DNA of 64,000 nt from an uncultured Bacteroidia bacterium (GTDB lineage: Bacteria; Bacteroidota; Bacteroidia; Bacteroidales; UBA932). The stretch covers positions 1-64,000 of the forward strand of contig CACXMA010000007.1 of the NCBI GenBank assembly GCA_902768665.1, written 5' to 3'. Shown here piece by piece: positions 26,504 through 35,864 of this stretch. Below the pieces are notes generated by a model, which saw only the letters and a list, made by a program, of their open reading frames with translations, had not been told where the DNA came from and ran no database searches. The number at the start of each line of letters is the position of its first letter. Position 1 is the first letter of the stretch. Made by a program: the position numbers and the translations under genes.

Positions 26504-29215
26504 ATGAAAAGAATCTATACATACATTATACTTCCTCTGCTGATGCTGGGTACGACGGCGTTCGCCCAAGAAGAGTACCTGACCCCGTCGCAGATGGATT
26601 CCATCGTGCTTGGCAACCAGTTCCGGCTGGGTGCGGGCGGTAATGCCTCCCTCGGCACCGCCACCTTTGACCGAAGCCCGGAAGTTGACATTGCCAAGGC
26701 TCTCTACGGACAGTTCTCCGGCCTTCTTGTGAAGCAGGGGACTGGCCGCAGCGACGAGAACCAGTCAAAGCTCCGCCTCCATGGCCACAGCCCGCTGATT
26801 CTGGTCGACGGCTTCCCGCGGGAACTGGGAGATCTGACAGGCCTTGAGATCGAAGAGATCACGATCCTGAAAGATGCTGCCGCCGCAGCGCTCTACGGCG
26901 TGAAAGGCGCCAACGGTGTGGTCATGATCACCACCCGCCGCGGTCAGGCAACCCCGCTCAAGGTGACGGCCAAGTACCAGTTCGGTTTCGCGACGGCCAC
27001 CCGCACCCCGGAGTTTGCCGATGCGTATACCTATGCTTATTATGTCAACCAGGCCTGCGGCCTCGACGGTATTCCCGCCCGGTATGATAATACGGCGCTT
27101 AACGGATTCTACTACAAGAACGATCCGTATGCTTACCCGAACGTAGACTGGTGGGGCGAGATCTTCCGCAACCACGGTGACAGCCACCGTGCGCAGTTCA
27201 CCTTTACCGGTGGCAGCAAGAACTTCCGTTACTTCGCGGCCGTGGACTACCTTAAGGACAATGCGCTGTATGTCAATCCTTCCTCGGATAGCCGCTACAA
27301 CGCCCATGTCTACGACAACCGCCTCGGCATCCGTGCCAACGTCGATGTCAACATCACCAATTCCACGGCGATGAAGATCGGCGTCATGGCCCGTCTGTCT
27401 GAGGATAACAAGCCGTACTACCTCCGCAGCAACCGCATAGAGTCGCTTCTCTACAAGATTCCGGCGGCGGCGTTCCCGATCAAGCATGCCGACGGCACCT
27501 ACGGCGGCTCCGCCATCTACGGCAACGCCAACCCGGTAGCCCTGTTCCAGGAATCCGGTATGGCCATGTACTCCCACCCGAAGGTGCTGGCAGACATGAC
27601 TCTCCGCCAGGATTTCAGCGACCTTGTTCCCGGCCTTTCCGCCGATGCATCCGTCGCATTCGACTATATCGGCAAGATGACCGAGACGGCGACGAAGGAC
27701 TTCCAGTATGCCGAGCTCGTCGGCGATGCACTGACGTACTACGGCACTAACTCCAAGACCCTCGACTACAGCCACTGGTTCAGCAGCCTGTCGATGAAAT
27801 TCGAGATTAACGGAAAGATCAACTACGCCCGCACTTTCGGTGACCACCATGTGGATGCACACGCTGCTTACCGTCAGCGCAGCTGGATTGAGGCCGAACG
27901 CAACGCCTCCTCCAAGACGCAGGAATACATCGCCACGGCAAGCTATTCCTGGAAGAACCGCCTGTTCGTTGACGCGGTCGTGAACTATTCCGGTTCTGCA
28001 TACCTTGCTCCTGACAGCCGTTTCAACCTCTATCCGGCCATCAGCGTCGCCGGCATCGTGTCCAAGGCCCCTTACGTCAAGGTCTACGGTTCCTTCGGAC
28101 TCTCCGGCAGCGACGGTGACCTCGAGCATGAACTCTGGCGCCAGGCCTACGGATCGAGCAACGGTCACAGCTATAACTTCGGTGTGGCCCCGACCGGCTA
28201 TTCCGGTCGCGCGGAAGGTGACATGGCCGCTCTCACGCTCGCTCCCGAGCAGGCCGCCACGTTCAACCTTGGCGCAGAGACCCGCCTCTTCAGCGACCGC
28301 CTCTCCGCCCGTATCGACGGTTTCATGGAAGACCGCACGAAGATCCTCATCGAGCCGTCCAACGTCTCCGAGGTCATCGGCATCGGCATGAGCGAGCAGA
28401 GCCTCGGCGAGAACAAGTACAAGGGCTTCGACCTTTCCCTTTCCTGGGACGAGAAGCGCGGTGACTTCGAGTACGGCGTCTATGCCAACGGCGGCTGGCT
28501 CTTTACGGAAGTCGTGGACGACGGTCAGGCCTACCAGGCTTACGATTACCTCTACCACAAGGGCAACCCTGTCGGCCAGTGCTACGGCCTTGAAGTGATC
28601 GGTTATTTCCGCGACCAGACCGAGATCAACAACTCCCCGAAGCAGACCTTCGGCGAAGTTCGTCCCGGCGACCTGAAGTATCGGGACCAGAACAACGACG
28701 GCGTGATTGACAACCAGGACCGCGTCAAGATGTTCGGTTCCTCCACCCCGTTGTTCCAGTACGGTTTCGGTCTCCATGCCGGCTACAAGGGATTCCGGTT
28801 CTACGCTGACTTCCAGGGCGCAGCAGGCGTCACCGTCAGCCTCCTGGATTCCCCGTTGTATCAGCCGCTCACCGGAAACAGCACGATCTCCAAGACCTTC
28901 CTCACCCGGGAAGTTCCGTGGACGCCCGAAGGCGCCGCCAATGCCACGATGCCTCGTCTGACGACCCTTGATGGGGACAACAACTACCGCAGCAGTTCCC
29001 AGTGGTACCGCGACGGCTCCTTCCTCAAGCTCCGCAACATCGGCGTTTCCTACACGATTCCCCGTTCGCTCCTGAAAATCTGCGATGCGACCGTCTCCCT
29101 CAGCGGAACCAACCTGCTGAGCGTCGACAGCATCGAATTTGCGGATCCCGAGCAGCTGGGCGCTTACTATCCCACCACGCGGGTCATCTGGGCCGGCGTC
29201 AAGTTCAACTTCTAA
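26504..29215 (+). CDS. SusC-like TonB-dependent transporter lacking the N-terminal extension (pair 2)
   Basis: This encodes 903 residues from ATG 26504; an in-frame ATG at 26492 is also possible. The signal peptide ends A-F-A-Q. Unlike pair 1, no CarboxypepD_reg-like domain is present. About 45 residues of unassigned sequence lead straight into the plug (VDIAKALYGQFSGLL), which has the SusC signature ILKDAAAAALYGVKGANGVVMI. The barrel ends RVIWAGVKFNF. It starts 19 bp after SusD-1 and is paired with its own SusD 15 bp downstream. It probably transports a second product of the same polymer. Loss of the N-terminal domain is an odd feature and may alter coupling to TonB. Confidence 0.92.
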   Translation: MKRIYTYIILPLLMLGTTAFAQEEYLTPSQMDSIVLGNQFRLGAGGNASLGTATFDRSPEVDIAKALYGQFSGLLVKQGTGRSDENQSKLRLHGHSPLILVDGFPRELGDLTGLEIEEITILKDAAAAALYGVKGANGVVMITTRRGQATPLKVTAKYQFGFATATRTPEFADAYTYAYYVNQACGLDGIPARYDNTALNGFYYKNDPYAYPNVDWWGEIFRNHGDSHRAQFTFTGGSKNFRYFAAVDYLKDNALYVNPSSDSRYNAHVYDNRLGIRANVDVNITNSTAMKIGVMARLSEDNKPYYLRSNRIESLLYKIPAAAFPIKHADGTYGGSAIYGNANPVALFQESGMAMYSHPKVLADMTLRQDFSDLVPGLSADASVAFDYIGKMTETATKDFQYAELVGDALTYYGTNSKTLDYSHWFSSLSMKFEINGKINYARTFGDHHVDAHAAYRQRSWIEAERNASSKTQEYIATASYSWKNRLFVDAVVNYSGSAYLAPDSRFNLYPAISVAGIVSKAPYVKVYGSFGLSGSDGDLEHELWRQAYGSSNGHSYNFGVAPTGYSGRAEGDMAALTLAPEQAATFNLGAETRLFSDRLSARIDGFMEDRTKILIEPSNVSEVIGIGMSEQSLGENKYKGFDLSLSWDEKRGDFEYGVYANGGWLFTEVVDDGQAYQAYDYLYHKGNPVGQCYGLEVIGYFRDQTEINNSPKQTFGEVRPGDLKYRDQNNDGVIDNQDRVKMFGSSTPLFQYGFGLHAGYKGFRFYADFQGAAGVTVSLLDSPLYQPLTGNSTISKTFLTREVPWTPEGAANATMPRLTTLDGDNNYRSSSQWYRDGSFLKLRNIGVSYTIPRSLLKICDATVSLSGTNLLSVDSIEFADPEQLGAYYPTTRVIWAGVKFNF

Positions 29216-29230
29216 ACCGGGAAACGAGCT

Positions 29231-30916
29231 ATGAAAAAGTTGATTTACATCATTTCGGCTGCACTGCTGATCGCAGGTTGTAATTTCCTGGATTTCGACG
29301 AGACTTCCGCGCTCTACGACCGCGACGACATGTATTCTACGTACAGCAACATCCAGAAGATGCTGACGAATATCTACGGCTATATGCCGAACAAGGACAT
29401 CGTCGACATCTCGGATGCAATGCGTGACTGCGGTTCCGATGACGCCGAATTCGGCGATCCGTCCGCTACCGTTCAGCGCTACAACAACGGCAACTGGTCG
29501 GCCCTGCAGACCGTGGATACGAAATGGAGCCTCTATAACGGCATCCGTTCCGCCAACGAGTTCCTCGAGTCCATCCAGGATGTCGATATCTCCCGTTACC
29601 GTTACGATTCCAAGTATAACCAGTGGCTCCAGCACCTGGCCCTGTATCCCTACGAGGCCAGGACCCTGCGCGCCTATTATCTCTTCGAACTGGCCCGCCG
29701 CTACGGCGACATCCCCGTTCCTACGACGATGCTTTCCGTCTCCGAGGCCAATTCCATCGGCAAGACCCCGTTCGACGAGGTCGTCGATTTCATCGTCGAG
29801 GAGTGCGATACCTGCATCCTGAAGCTTCCGGATTCCTACATGAACATGCTCGATTCCGAGTATGGGCGCGTCACCAGGGGCTTTGCCATGGCCGTCAAGA
29901 CCAAGGCGCTGCTCTATGCCGCGAGCCCGCTGTTCAATCCGACGGGAGACAAGGCGAAATGGCTCGAGGCCGCCAAGGCTGCCCAGGACCTCATCGAGTC
30001 CGGCGTCTATGCGCTGGATCCCAACGAGACCGCCAACGCCCCCGGCAACACCTCTCCGGAAGTGATCCTCCAGATCATGCGTTCCGAGAGCAACAGCTTC
30101 GAGAAGTACAATTTCCCGGTCCGTTTCACGATGGGCAACCGTACCTCCATGTCCGGTACCTATCCGACGCAGAACCTCGTGGATGCCTTCCAGACGGCCG
30201 CCGGTTATGACATCACCCTCGACGAGGACGGATGGCATACCGACGATCCGGATTTCGACATCACAAAGCCGTACGAGGGCCGCGATCCGCGCTTTGCCCG
30301 GACCGTCCTCGCTGACGGCATGGCGCTCAAAGGCTCCACGATCGAGACCTTTGTCGGCGGTGCGGATTATTCCGCCACCCGTCAGGATCTCGGTTCTCCG
30401 ACCGGTTACTACCTTCGCCGCTACATCATGGAGAACTCCGACTTCACGCCCGAGGCCGAGGTCGGCCAGAAGCACAGCTGGATCGTCTACCGTTATGCGG
30501 AAGCCCTCCTGAGCTATGCCGAAGCCGCCAACGAGTACTTCGGTGATCCGGACCAGACCAACGCCGATCTCCATCTGAGCGCCCGTGCGGCCCTCAACCA
30601 GATCCGCGCCAACGCCGGCATGCCGGATGTGACCGCCGCCGGTTACGACGCCTTCAAGGCCGCCGTCCAGCGCGAATGGCGCGTGGAATTTGCCTTCGAG
30701 GACCATCGTTTCTGGGATGTCCGTCGCTGGAAGATCGGCGCCGAGACGCAGAAGGATATCTACGGTGTCCAGATCATCAAGGGAGCCGAGAAGAAGGAGT
30801 ATACACCGATCAAGGTGGAAAGTCGCGTTTGGGCCGACCGCATGTATCTCTATCCCATCCCTCAGTCCGAATTGTTCTGCAACACCAACCTGGGTCCCCA
30901 GAATCCCGGCTGGTAG
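29231..30916 (+). CDS. SusD-like surface glycan-binding lipoprotein (pair 2)
   Basis: This encodes 561 residues. A short lipoprotein signal ends LIAGC at residue 17, followed by NFLDFDETSALYDRDDMYST, the usual SusD N-terminus. The helical core has RTLRAYYLFELARRYGDIPVP and FAMAVKTKALLYAASPLFNP, both diagnostic of RagB/SusD. The C-terminal domain contains QREWRVEFAFEDHRFWDVRRWK and the end LYPIPQSELFCNTNLGPQNPGW. It binds glycan at the surface with the preceding SusC. Two complete SusC/D pairs in one operon imply two import routes or two oligosaccharide classes. Confidence 0.95.
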   Translation: MKKLIYIISAALLIAGCNFLDFDETSALYDRDDMYSTYSNIQKMLTNIYGYMPNKDIVDISDAMRDCGSDDAEFGDPSATVQRYNNGNWSALQTVDTKWSLYNGIRSANEFLESIQDVDISRYRYDSKYNQWLQHLALYPYEARTLRAYYLFELARRYGDIPVPTTMLSVSEANSIGKTPFDEVVDFIVEECDTCILKLPDSYMNMLDSEYGRVTRGFAMAVKTKALLYAASPLFNPTGDKAKWLEAAKAAQDLIESGVYALDPNETANAPGNTSPEVILQIMRSESNSFEKYNFPVRFTMGNRTSMSGTYPTQNLVDAFQTAAGYDITLDEDGWHTDDPDFDITKPYEGRDPRFARTVLADGMALKGSTIETFVGGADYSATRQDLGSPTGYYLRRYIMENSDFTPEAEVGQKHSWIVYRYAEALLSYAEAANEYFGDPDQTNADLHLSARAALNQIRANAGMPDVTAAGYDAFKAAVQREWRVEFAFEDHRFWDVRRWKIGAETQKDIYGVQIIKGAEKKEYTPIKVESRVWADRMYLYPIPQSELFCNTNLGPQNPGW

Positions 30917-30942
30917 TGGTTACATCATAAAATGAAAGCATT

Positions 30943-32406
30943 ATGAAAAGCATTTTCAAAATAGCCGCCTGCCTGTCCTTCCTTGCCTTGCTGGTTAATG
31001 CCTGCAAGTTGGAGGATATCGACACGCAGATGACCGAAGAAGAGGCTGTCGCCGCTATCAAGCTGGATTGTGACGCGCTTGAGTCCTATACGATCCAGGC
31101 CAAAAGGCCGCAGGCCGTTTCTTTCACGGTGAATTCCACGACTCCGTGGACGGTCACCGTCTCCGAGGGTGCTGACTGGCTGACCGTCACGCCGGCCTCC
31201 AGCGCCGTTTCCTCCCTCTCCGAAGACATCCGCATCACCGCCGCCGCCAACGACGGCCTCGTCGACCGCAGCGCCACGGTGACCGTCAAGGGAGAGAATA
31301 CGTCCAAAAGCTATTCCATCGCCATCACCCAGCTGCGCCTTGGCCGGCTGTCCGTCACGCCGCTGACGGCCGAATTCGCCCTGAACGGCAGTTCCCAGTC
31401 CTTCTCGCTCGAGACCAACCTCCCCTGGGAGGCCTACACCGAGGATGATTGGCTGACGCTTTCGCCTGCATCCGGTGAAAGTGACGGTGCGATGAAGTCC
31501 TTCACGGTCCAGGCAACGGCTGCAGCGAACACTTCCGTTGTCCGCAGCACGAAGGTCGTCGTGACCTCGGGCGACGAGAGGAAAGAGTTCTCCGTCACCC
31601 AGAAAGGCCAGTCCCTGGAATTCCTTCCGCTGGACGATCCGTCCATCGACCGGCAGGGCGGCGAGCTGACACTTACCGTCAATGCGACCATGGACTGGAC
31701 GGTGGAGTGCGACAACGATGATTTCACCGTCACGAAGCAGGGCGCCGACCAGGTCAAGGTCGCAGCCGGCCGGAACAACCGGTTCGCTCCGCGCACGGCC
31801 AAGATCACGCTCCTGCCCGCGAGCGACGGCTTCGGCGACGTGAGCTATTCCGTCACCGTCAGCCAGGATATCAACTTCAAGTTCGAAGGCAATTGCGAGA
31901 TCCTTGCCGACGGCAGTGTCAAGATCAGCAGCGGTGCCGCTTCCCGCGTGGTCCTGCTGGACCAGGGCCGTTATCTCCACCTCACCCTCACGATGGGCGA
32001 GAAGAACTTCGGTTCCGCCGCCCAGCTCTGGGTGCAGGGCAAGATCGGTAACGTCAACATCTACAACCAGCTGTCGCTGGGCGGTAACACCCGAATCCGC
32101 ACAGACGGCAACATGGCAGATCCGAGCGCTACCAGCGCCTACAAGAGCACGACCTATTCCATCACCCAGGACGAGCTCAACGCGATGGAGACCTATGATT
32201 ATGGCTTCGCCCCGAATGCGACGGACCCGACCAAGATGGACATGTTCTTCAAGGTCAACGGTTCCGTCAAGGCCAGCCATACGGGCAACAACCCGTTCTA
32301 CTATGACACGGGATCGTCTTCCTACTACTTCGGCTTCTACGGAAGTACGTCGGACGGTACCTGGTATGTCGTCAAGACCTGTGACATTGAATTAACCACA
32401 GAGTAA
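30943..32406 (+). CDS. BACON-domain lipoprotein, candidate surface glycan-binding protein
   Basis: This encodes 487 residues. The lipoprotein signal ends LLVNAC near residue 22. At least three BACON-like Ig modules follow (about 40-320), each with a variation of the core TPWTVTVSEGADWLTVTPAS and a closing ITQ/VTQ/VSQ strand. The C-terminal part (about 325-487) looks like a jelly-roll beta-sandwich of the carbohydrate-binding kind, ending WYVVKTCDIELTTE. BACON proteins in PULs usually hold binding or catalytic modules away from the cell. Its position right after SusD-2 is where surface glycan-binding proteins are normally encoded. The ligand is not shown by sequence. Confidence 0.8.
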   Translation: MKSIFKIAACLSFLALLVNACKLEDIDTQMTEEEAVAAIKLDCDALESYTIQAKRPQAVSFTVNSTTPWTVTVSEGADWLTVTPASSAVSSLSEDIRITAAANDGLVDRSATVTVKGENTSKSYSIAITQLRLGRLSVTPLTAEFALNGSSQSFSLETNLPWEAYTEDDWLTLSPASGESDGAMKSFTVQATAAANTSVVRSTKVVVTSGDERKEFSVTQKGQSLEFLPLDDPSIDRQGGELTLTVNATMDWTVECDNDDFTVTKQGADQVKVAAGRNNRFAPRTAKITLLPASDGFGDVSYSVTVSQDINFKFEGNCEILADGSVKISSGAASRVVLLDQGRYLHLTLTMGEKNFGSAAQLWVQGKIGNVNIYNQLSLGGNTRIRTDGNMADPSATSAYKSTTYSITQDELNAMETYDYGFAPNATDPTKMDMFFKVNGSVKASHTGNNPFYYDTGSSSYYFGFYGSTSDGTWYVVKTCDIELTTE

Positions 32407-32408
32407 CC

Positions 32409-33962
32409 ATGAAGAAATTTGTATACATACTCCTTGCAGCGGCAGCCCTCACGGCAGGGCTGACCGCCTGCGAGTCCAAGGAAGAGAAGAACGCCGGTGA
32501 GGAGGATATCATCGATCTGCGCTACCGCGTGGAGAGTGAGTACACCCTCGACGCCGTTTCCGCGAAGCCTTTCACGATCGTCGTGAAGTCTTCCCATCCC
32601 TGGACCATCCGCAGCTACCATCCCGACTGGTGCATCATCGAGCAGGAGGACGGCGAGGCCGTCGACCCGGAGCTCGTGCATGTCGGTAAGGGTGAAAGCA
32701 CATCCGTCAAGGTCCAGTATTACGACAATACCTCCCTTGACGACCGGACGGACTATATTGAAATCGCCAGCGGTGCCTGGATCGGCAAGAAAGTGACTAT
32801 TTATCAGAAAGGCATCGCCTATCTGAGGGTCCCTGAAGCCGATATCGAGGGCGGCCTGATGGTCGAAAAGGCAGGTGGCGAGATCCTCGTCAATGTTCTT
32901 ACCAACCAGAAGTGGAGCGCCAGGATCCTTCCCGAAGGAGACGGCGGGACCGACTGGTTGGCTGTCAGCGAAGGCGAAACGGGCGAGCTCGACGGCGCCG
33001 TCAAGGTTGCCGTCGAGGAGAACACCGGCGAAAAACGCTATGCCAATGTCGCGATCTATGACCGCAACGGCGAGGAGCGTGCGCTGATCAAAATCACACA
33101 GGACGGTGTCCAGCTCGACCCGGAAACCTTCGAGGTCCGTGTGAGCTATGACCAGAACGCCGCGACGCTCAATGTCATTTCCAATGCCAAGTGGACGGCG
33201 GAAGGCGACGGTGACTGGTTCTCCATCGACAACCCCGACGGACACGACGGTGACGGCACGCTTACTCTCACGATCACGGACAACAACACCGACGGTCTCC
33301 GCAAGGGAACCATTACCCTCAAGACCGTCGCCGCCGACGAAGGTGACGCCGTGGCCGAGAAGGAAGTCGTCATCAAACAGTCCTACAAGATCGAGCCGGT
33401 GCGCAGGGTTGTGGACAATGACGAACTCGGCGCCTGGAAGTCCGACTGGTCCAATACGCCGGTCTATACGGCCGATGTCGGTACCTTGTTCAATGCCCAG
33501 GCCCGTCTGAACCGCAGCATGGAATTCGGTACCTATACCTTCCGCTGGAAAGACCTTACGCCCGATCCCGCAGCTGCTGACGGCATCCGTGTCAGACACT
33601 GGTTCTGCTTCGACGAGAGCTGCGAGCTCAAGTTCGACCTCCGTCCCGTCGACGGAAAGACCAGCTTTGACTTCAATGTGGCCGGCGACGGCAACAAGCC
33701 CAGCGTCAATTCCTACACGGCGATAGACTGGTCTGCGCCGATCGAGATTACCTACAAGTTCGACCCGAGCGGCAGCGAGTACTGCCACGTCACTTATCTT
33801 GTCAACGGAGAGGTTGCCGGCAGTTTCGATACGTCCGAAAACTTGCTTCGCAGCGTGAAGTGGGGTTCGAAGATCAATATGTATATCGGTGTCGACAAAT
33901 CCGGCTCAGCCATCCTCGAATGGTACGAGTACACCGCTCCGATGAATTGGGATGAAGATTAA
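32409..33962 (+). CDS. BACON-domain lipoprotein, second candidate surface glycan-binding protein
   Basis: This encodes 517 residues, starting 2 bp after the previous stop. The lipoprotein signal ends LTAGLTAC near residue 21. Three BACON-type modules are visible: residues about 35-140 (SSHPWTIRSYHPDWCIIEQEDG), 145-235 (TNQKWSARILPEGDGGTDWLAVSEG) and 240-330 (SNAKWTAEGDGDWFSIDNPDG). Each ends in a KITQ/VIKQ-like strand. A C-terminal domain (about 335-517), similar in plan to that of the preceding protein, ends in a beta-sandwich. It is probably a paralogous extracellular glycan-binding protein. Tandem paired BACON proteins may match the two SusC/D pairs. Confidence 0.8.
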   Translation: MKKFVYILLAAAALTAGLTACESKEEKNAGEEDIIDLRYRVESEYTLDAVSAKPFTIVVKSSHPWTIRSYHPDWCIIEQEDGEAVDPELVHVGKGESTSVKVQYYDNTSLDDRTDYIEIASGAWIGKKVTIYQKGIAYLRVPEADIEGGLMVEKAGGEILVNVLTNQKWSARILPEGDGGTDWLAVSEGETGELDGAVKVAVEENTGEKRYANVAIYDRNGEERALIKITQDGVQLDPETFEVRVSYDQNAATLNVISNAKWTAEGDGDWFSIDNPDGHDGDGTLTLTITDNNTDGLRKGTITLKTVAADEGDAVAEKEVVIKQSYKIEPVRRVVDNDELGAWKSDWSNTPVYTADVGTLFNAQARLNRSMEFGTYTFRWKDLTPDPAAADGIRVRHWFCFDESCELKFDLRPVDGKTSFDFNVAGDGNKPSVNSYTAIDWSAPIEITYKFDPSGSEYCHVTYLVNGEVAGSFDTSENLLRSVKWGSKINMYIGVDKSGSAILEWYEYTAPMNWDED

Positions 33963-33974
33963 AAAGACTGAATC

Positions 33975-35804
33975 ATGAAAGCTATCTGCAAATCAGCATT
34001 CGTTATCCTGTCGGGTTTCCTGCTCGCCGTTTCCTGCGGTGAGAAAGATGCAACCGAACCGGTTGATGACAAAACCGACCAGAAGCAGGAAGTTCAGCCT
34101 GTGACCAAGACCCTCACGTTCGTCCTTCCGGAAAACAGCATTTCCGGAAAGACGGCCTGGGAGGCCGGGGACCAGATCGTGGTCCATGGAGAATACGCCG
34201 CCGATCAGGTTATCGTGACCCTTTCGGCAGGGGATATTTCCGCGGATGGCAGGACGGCCACTAAGACGGTCGACAACCTCAAGCCTTATACGCGTGAGGA
34301 TGTAGGGAGCACCCTTTATGCCGGTTATCCGGCAGAAGCGGTCAACAACCTCCGCCACTGCTTCTTCTATACGCAGTTCAACGACACTAACCGTCCGCTC
34401 ATGGCGGCCTGCAACACGGCTGACGACAAGTTCAACTTCCTCGACCTGAACGCCGCCATTACCTTTACCGCCGAGGGCGACTATGATTCGTTTACCTTTT
34501 TCGGCAACAAGAAGGAGACGATCGGCTATGGCGTCTATCAGGTGAAGATTACTCCGGAAGAGCAGAACTACACCCAGTATCTCAACGATCCTGTCCTTAC
34601 CATCGACGCACCGTTCACTTCCGGTGAGAACCGGATCTATGTCCCTGCCGGACTTCGGTTCGAGGCGGGTTATACGATCAAGTTCAAAAAGGGGGAGGGT
34701 TATGTCTCGATCCTCAAGACCCACGACGAGGAAACGGTCGCCCACGGCACTGTCATGGATATGGGAGACATCAATGGAGCCATCGAGGAGTACACCGACC
34801 CGTTCTCCGCGGATGTCAAGGATCTGGACACAGAGGGTACTGCCAATTGCTACATCATCACCGCTCCCGGTTCCTACAAGTTCAAGGCTGTCTACGGCAA
34901 CGAGCCGAACAGCTACATTATGGATGTGGAAGAAGCCGTTGTCCTGTGGGAAACCTGGAATGACGACCAGGAAGTTGAGGCGGGCAGCGTCATCGTTTCC
35001 GCCGACTATGCCGAGGACTACATGATTATCAAGACCCCGGATACGCTCCGTCCCGGCAATGCGGTCGTGGCCGCCCTCGATGCGGAGGGCACCATCCTTT
35101 GGAGCTGGCATCTGTGGGTTCCCCAGACGCCGGTGGCGACGTCGGACTTCGGCGGCATCATGGGCAAGCCCCTGATGGACCGCAACCTCGGCGCCCTCGT
35201 GGCGACGGAGGCCGGTGCAGCACCCGTCGATCCGCTCTCCTATGGCATGGTTTACCAGTGGGGCCGCAAGGATCCGTTTACGAATACCCATACGGCACTT
35301 ACAAACGCCGTAGCCACCTGGGCCGGTATGGACGAGGAAGTGGCTCCCGCGCTGATCTCGCTCGCCGATGCCGTCGCGCATCCGCGCCTGCTCGGCCATG
35401 TCGACAACGGCAACTGGATGGAGGTCGACGACGAGACCCTCTGGTCCGACGAGGCGAAGACCATCTATGATCCGTGCCCGGTCGGTTACCGTGTCCCTCC
35501 GCGCGACACCGGTCTGCCTTTCTGGAGCGCCGACCTGTCTTCCCAGACGGGCTGGGCCATCGACGGCACCAATGGCTGGCTGATGATCGGTGATCCGGTC
35601 TCCGTGTTCCCGATCGCCGGCTATCGCGATGACTATTCCGTCGGCGGAATGGCCAAGGTGGGCGCCCGTACGCTGTACTGGACGTCCCGCGGCAATGGTG
35701 CGAAGGCATATGGCGCCGATCTCCGATTCGACAAGGGTACATACCTCGGCAACGGTTCCGCCCCGAAGGCCCGTTTGGGATCGGTCCGCTGCGTCGTCGA
35801 ATAA
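33975..35804 (+). CDS. fimbrillin-like / FISUMP-domain surface lipoprotein
   Basis: This encodes 609 residues. The lipoprotein signal ends LLAVSC near residue 20. Residues about 35-270 resemble the N-terminal half of fimbrillin-family (Mfa-like) proteins (TAWEAGDQIVVHG, SAGDISADGRTAT, AITFTAEGDYDSFTFFGN). A middle region has TANCYIITAPGSYKFKAVYG and LWSWHLWVPQTP. The C-terminal 230 residues form a FISUMP-type domain (MDRNLGALVAT, MVYQWGRKDPF, YDPCPVGYRVP, GSVRCVVE). The same plan occurs at 37938-39908. It is surface anchored, with adhesin or glycan recognition likely. It starts 12 bp after the BACON gene, so it is part of the PUL transcript. Confidence 0.75.
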   Translation: MKAICKSAFVILSGFLLAVSCGEKDATEPVDDKTDQKQEVQPVTKTLTFVLPENSISGKTAWEAGDQIVVHGEYAADQVIVTLSAGDISADGRTATKTVDNLKPYTREDVGSTLYAGYPAEAVNNLRHCFFYTQFNDTNRPLMAACNTADDKFNFLDLNAAITFTAEGDYDSFTFFGNKKETIGYGVYQVKITPEEQNYTQYLNDPVLTIDAPFTSGENRIYVPAGLRFEAGYTIKFKKGEGYVSILKTHDEETVAHGTVMDMGDINGAIEEYTDPFSADVKDLDTEGTANCYIITAPGSYKFKAVYGNEPNSYIMDVEEAVVLWETWNDDQEVEAGSVIVSADYAEDYMIIKTPDTLRPGNAVVAALDAEGTILWSWHLWVPQTPVATSDFGGIMGKPLMDRNLGALVATEAGAAPVDPLSYGMVYQWGRKDPFTNTHTALTNAVATWAGMDEEVAPALISLADAVAHPRLLGHVDNGNWMEVDDETLWSDEAKTIYDPCPVGYRVPPRDTGLPFWSADLSSQTGWAIDGTNGWLMIGDPVSVFPIAGYRDDYSVGGMAKVGARTLYWTSRGNGAKAYGADLRFDKGTYLGNGSAPKARLGSVRCVVE

Positions 35805-35817
35805 TCTCTGTTTACGT

Positions 35818-35843
35818 CTGCCAGGCCCTGACCGGCCTGGCAG
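35818..35843 (+). promoter_or_regulatory. strong intercistronic hairpin
   Basis: The 10-bp stem CTGCCAGGCC/GGCCTGGCAG has a 6-base loop and sits between the two FISUMP genes. No U-run follows, so it is more likely an mRNA processing or stabilising element, or a weak attenuator, than a full terminator. Confidence 0.6.
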
Positions 35844-35864
35844 GTGCGAAAAAAACCACATGCC

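Noticed and set aside
26765-30706. A 1313-codon minus-strand open frame opposite the second SusC/SusD
   Set aside because: Same codon-bias shadow; no domain or signal peptide is recognisable.
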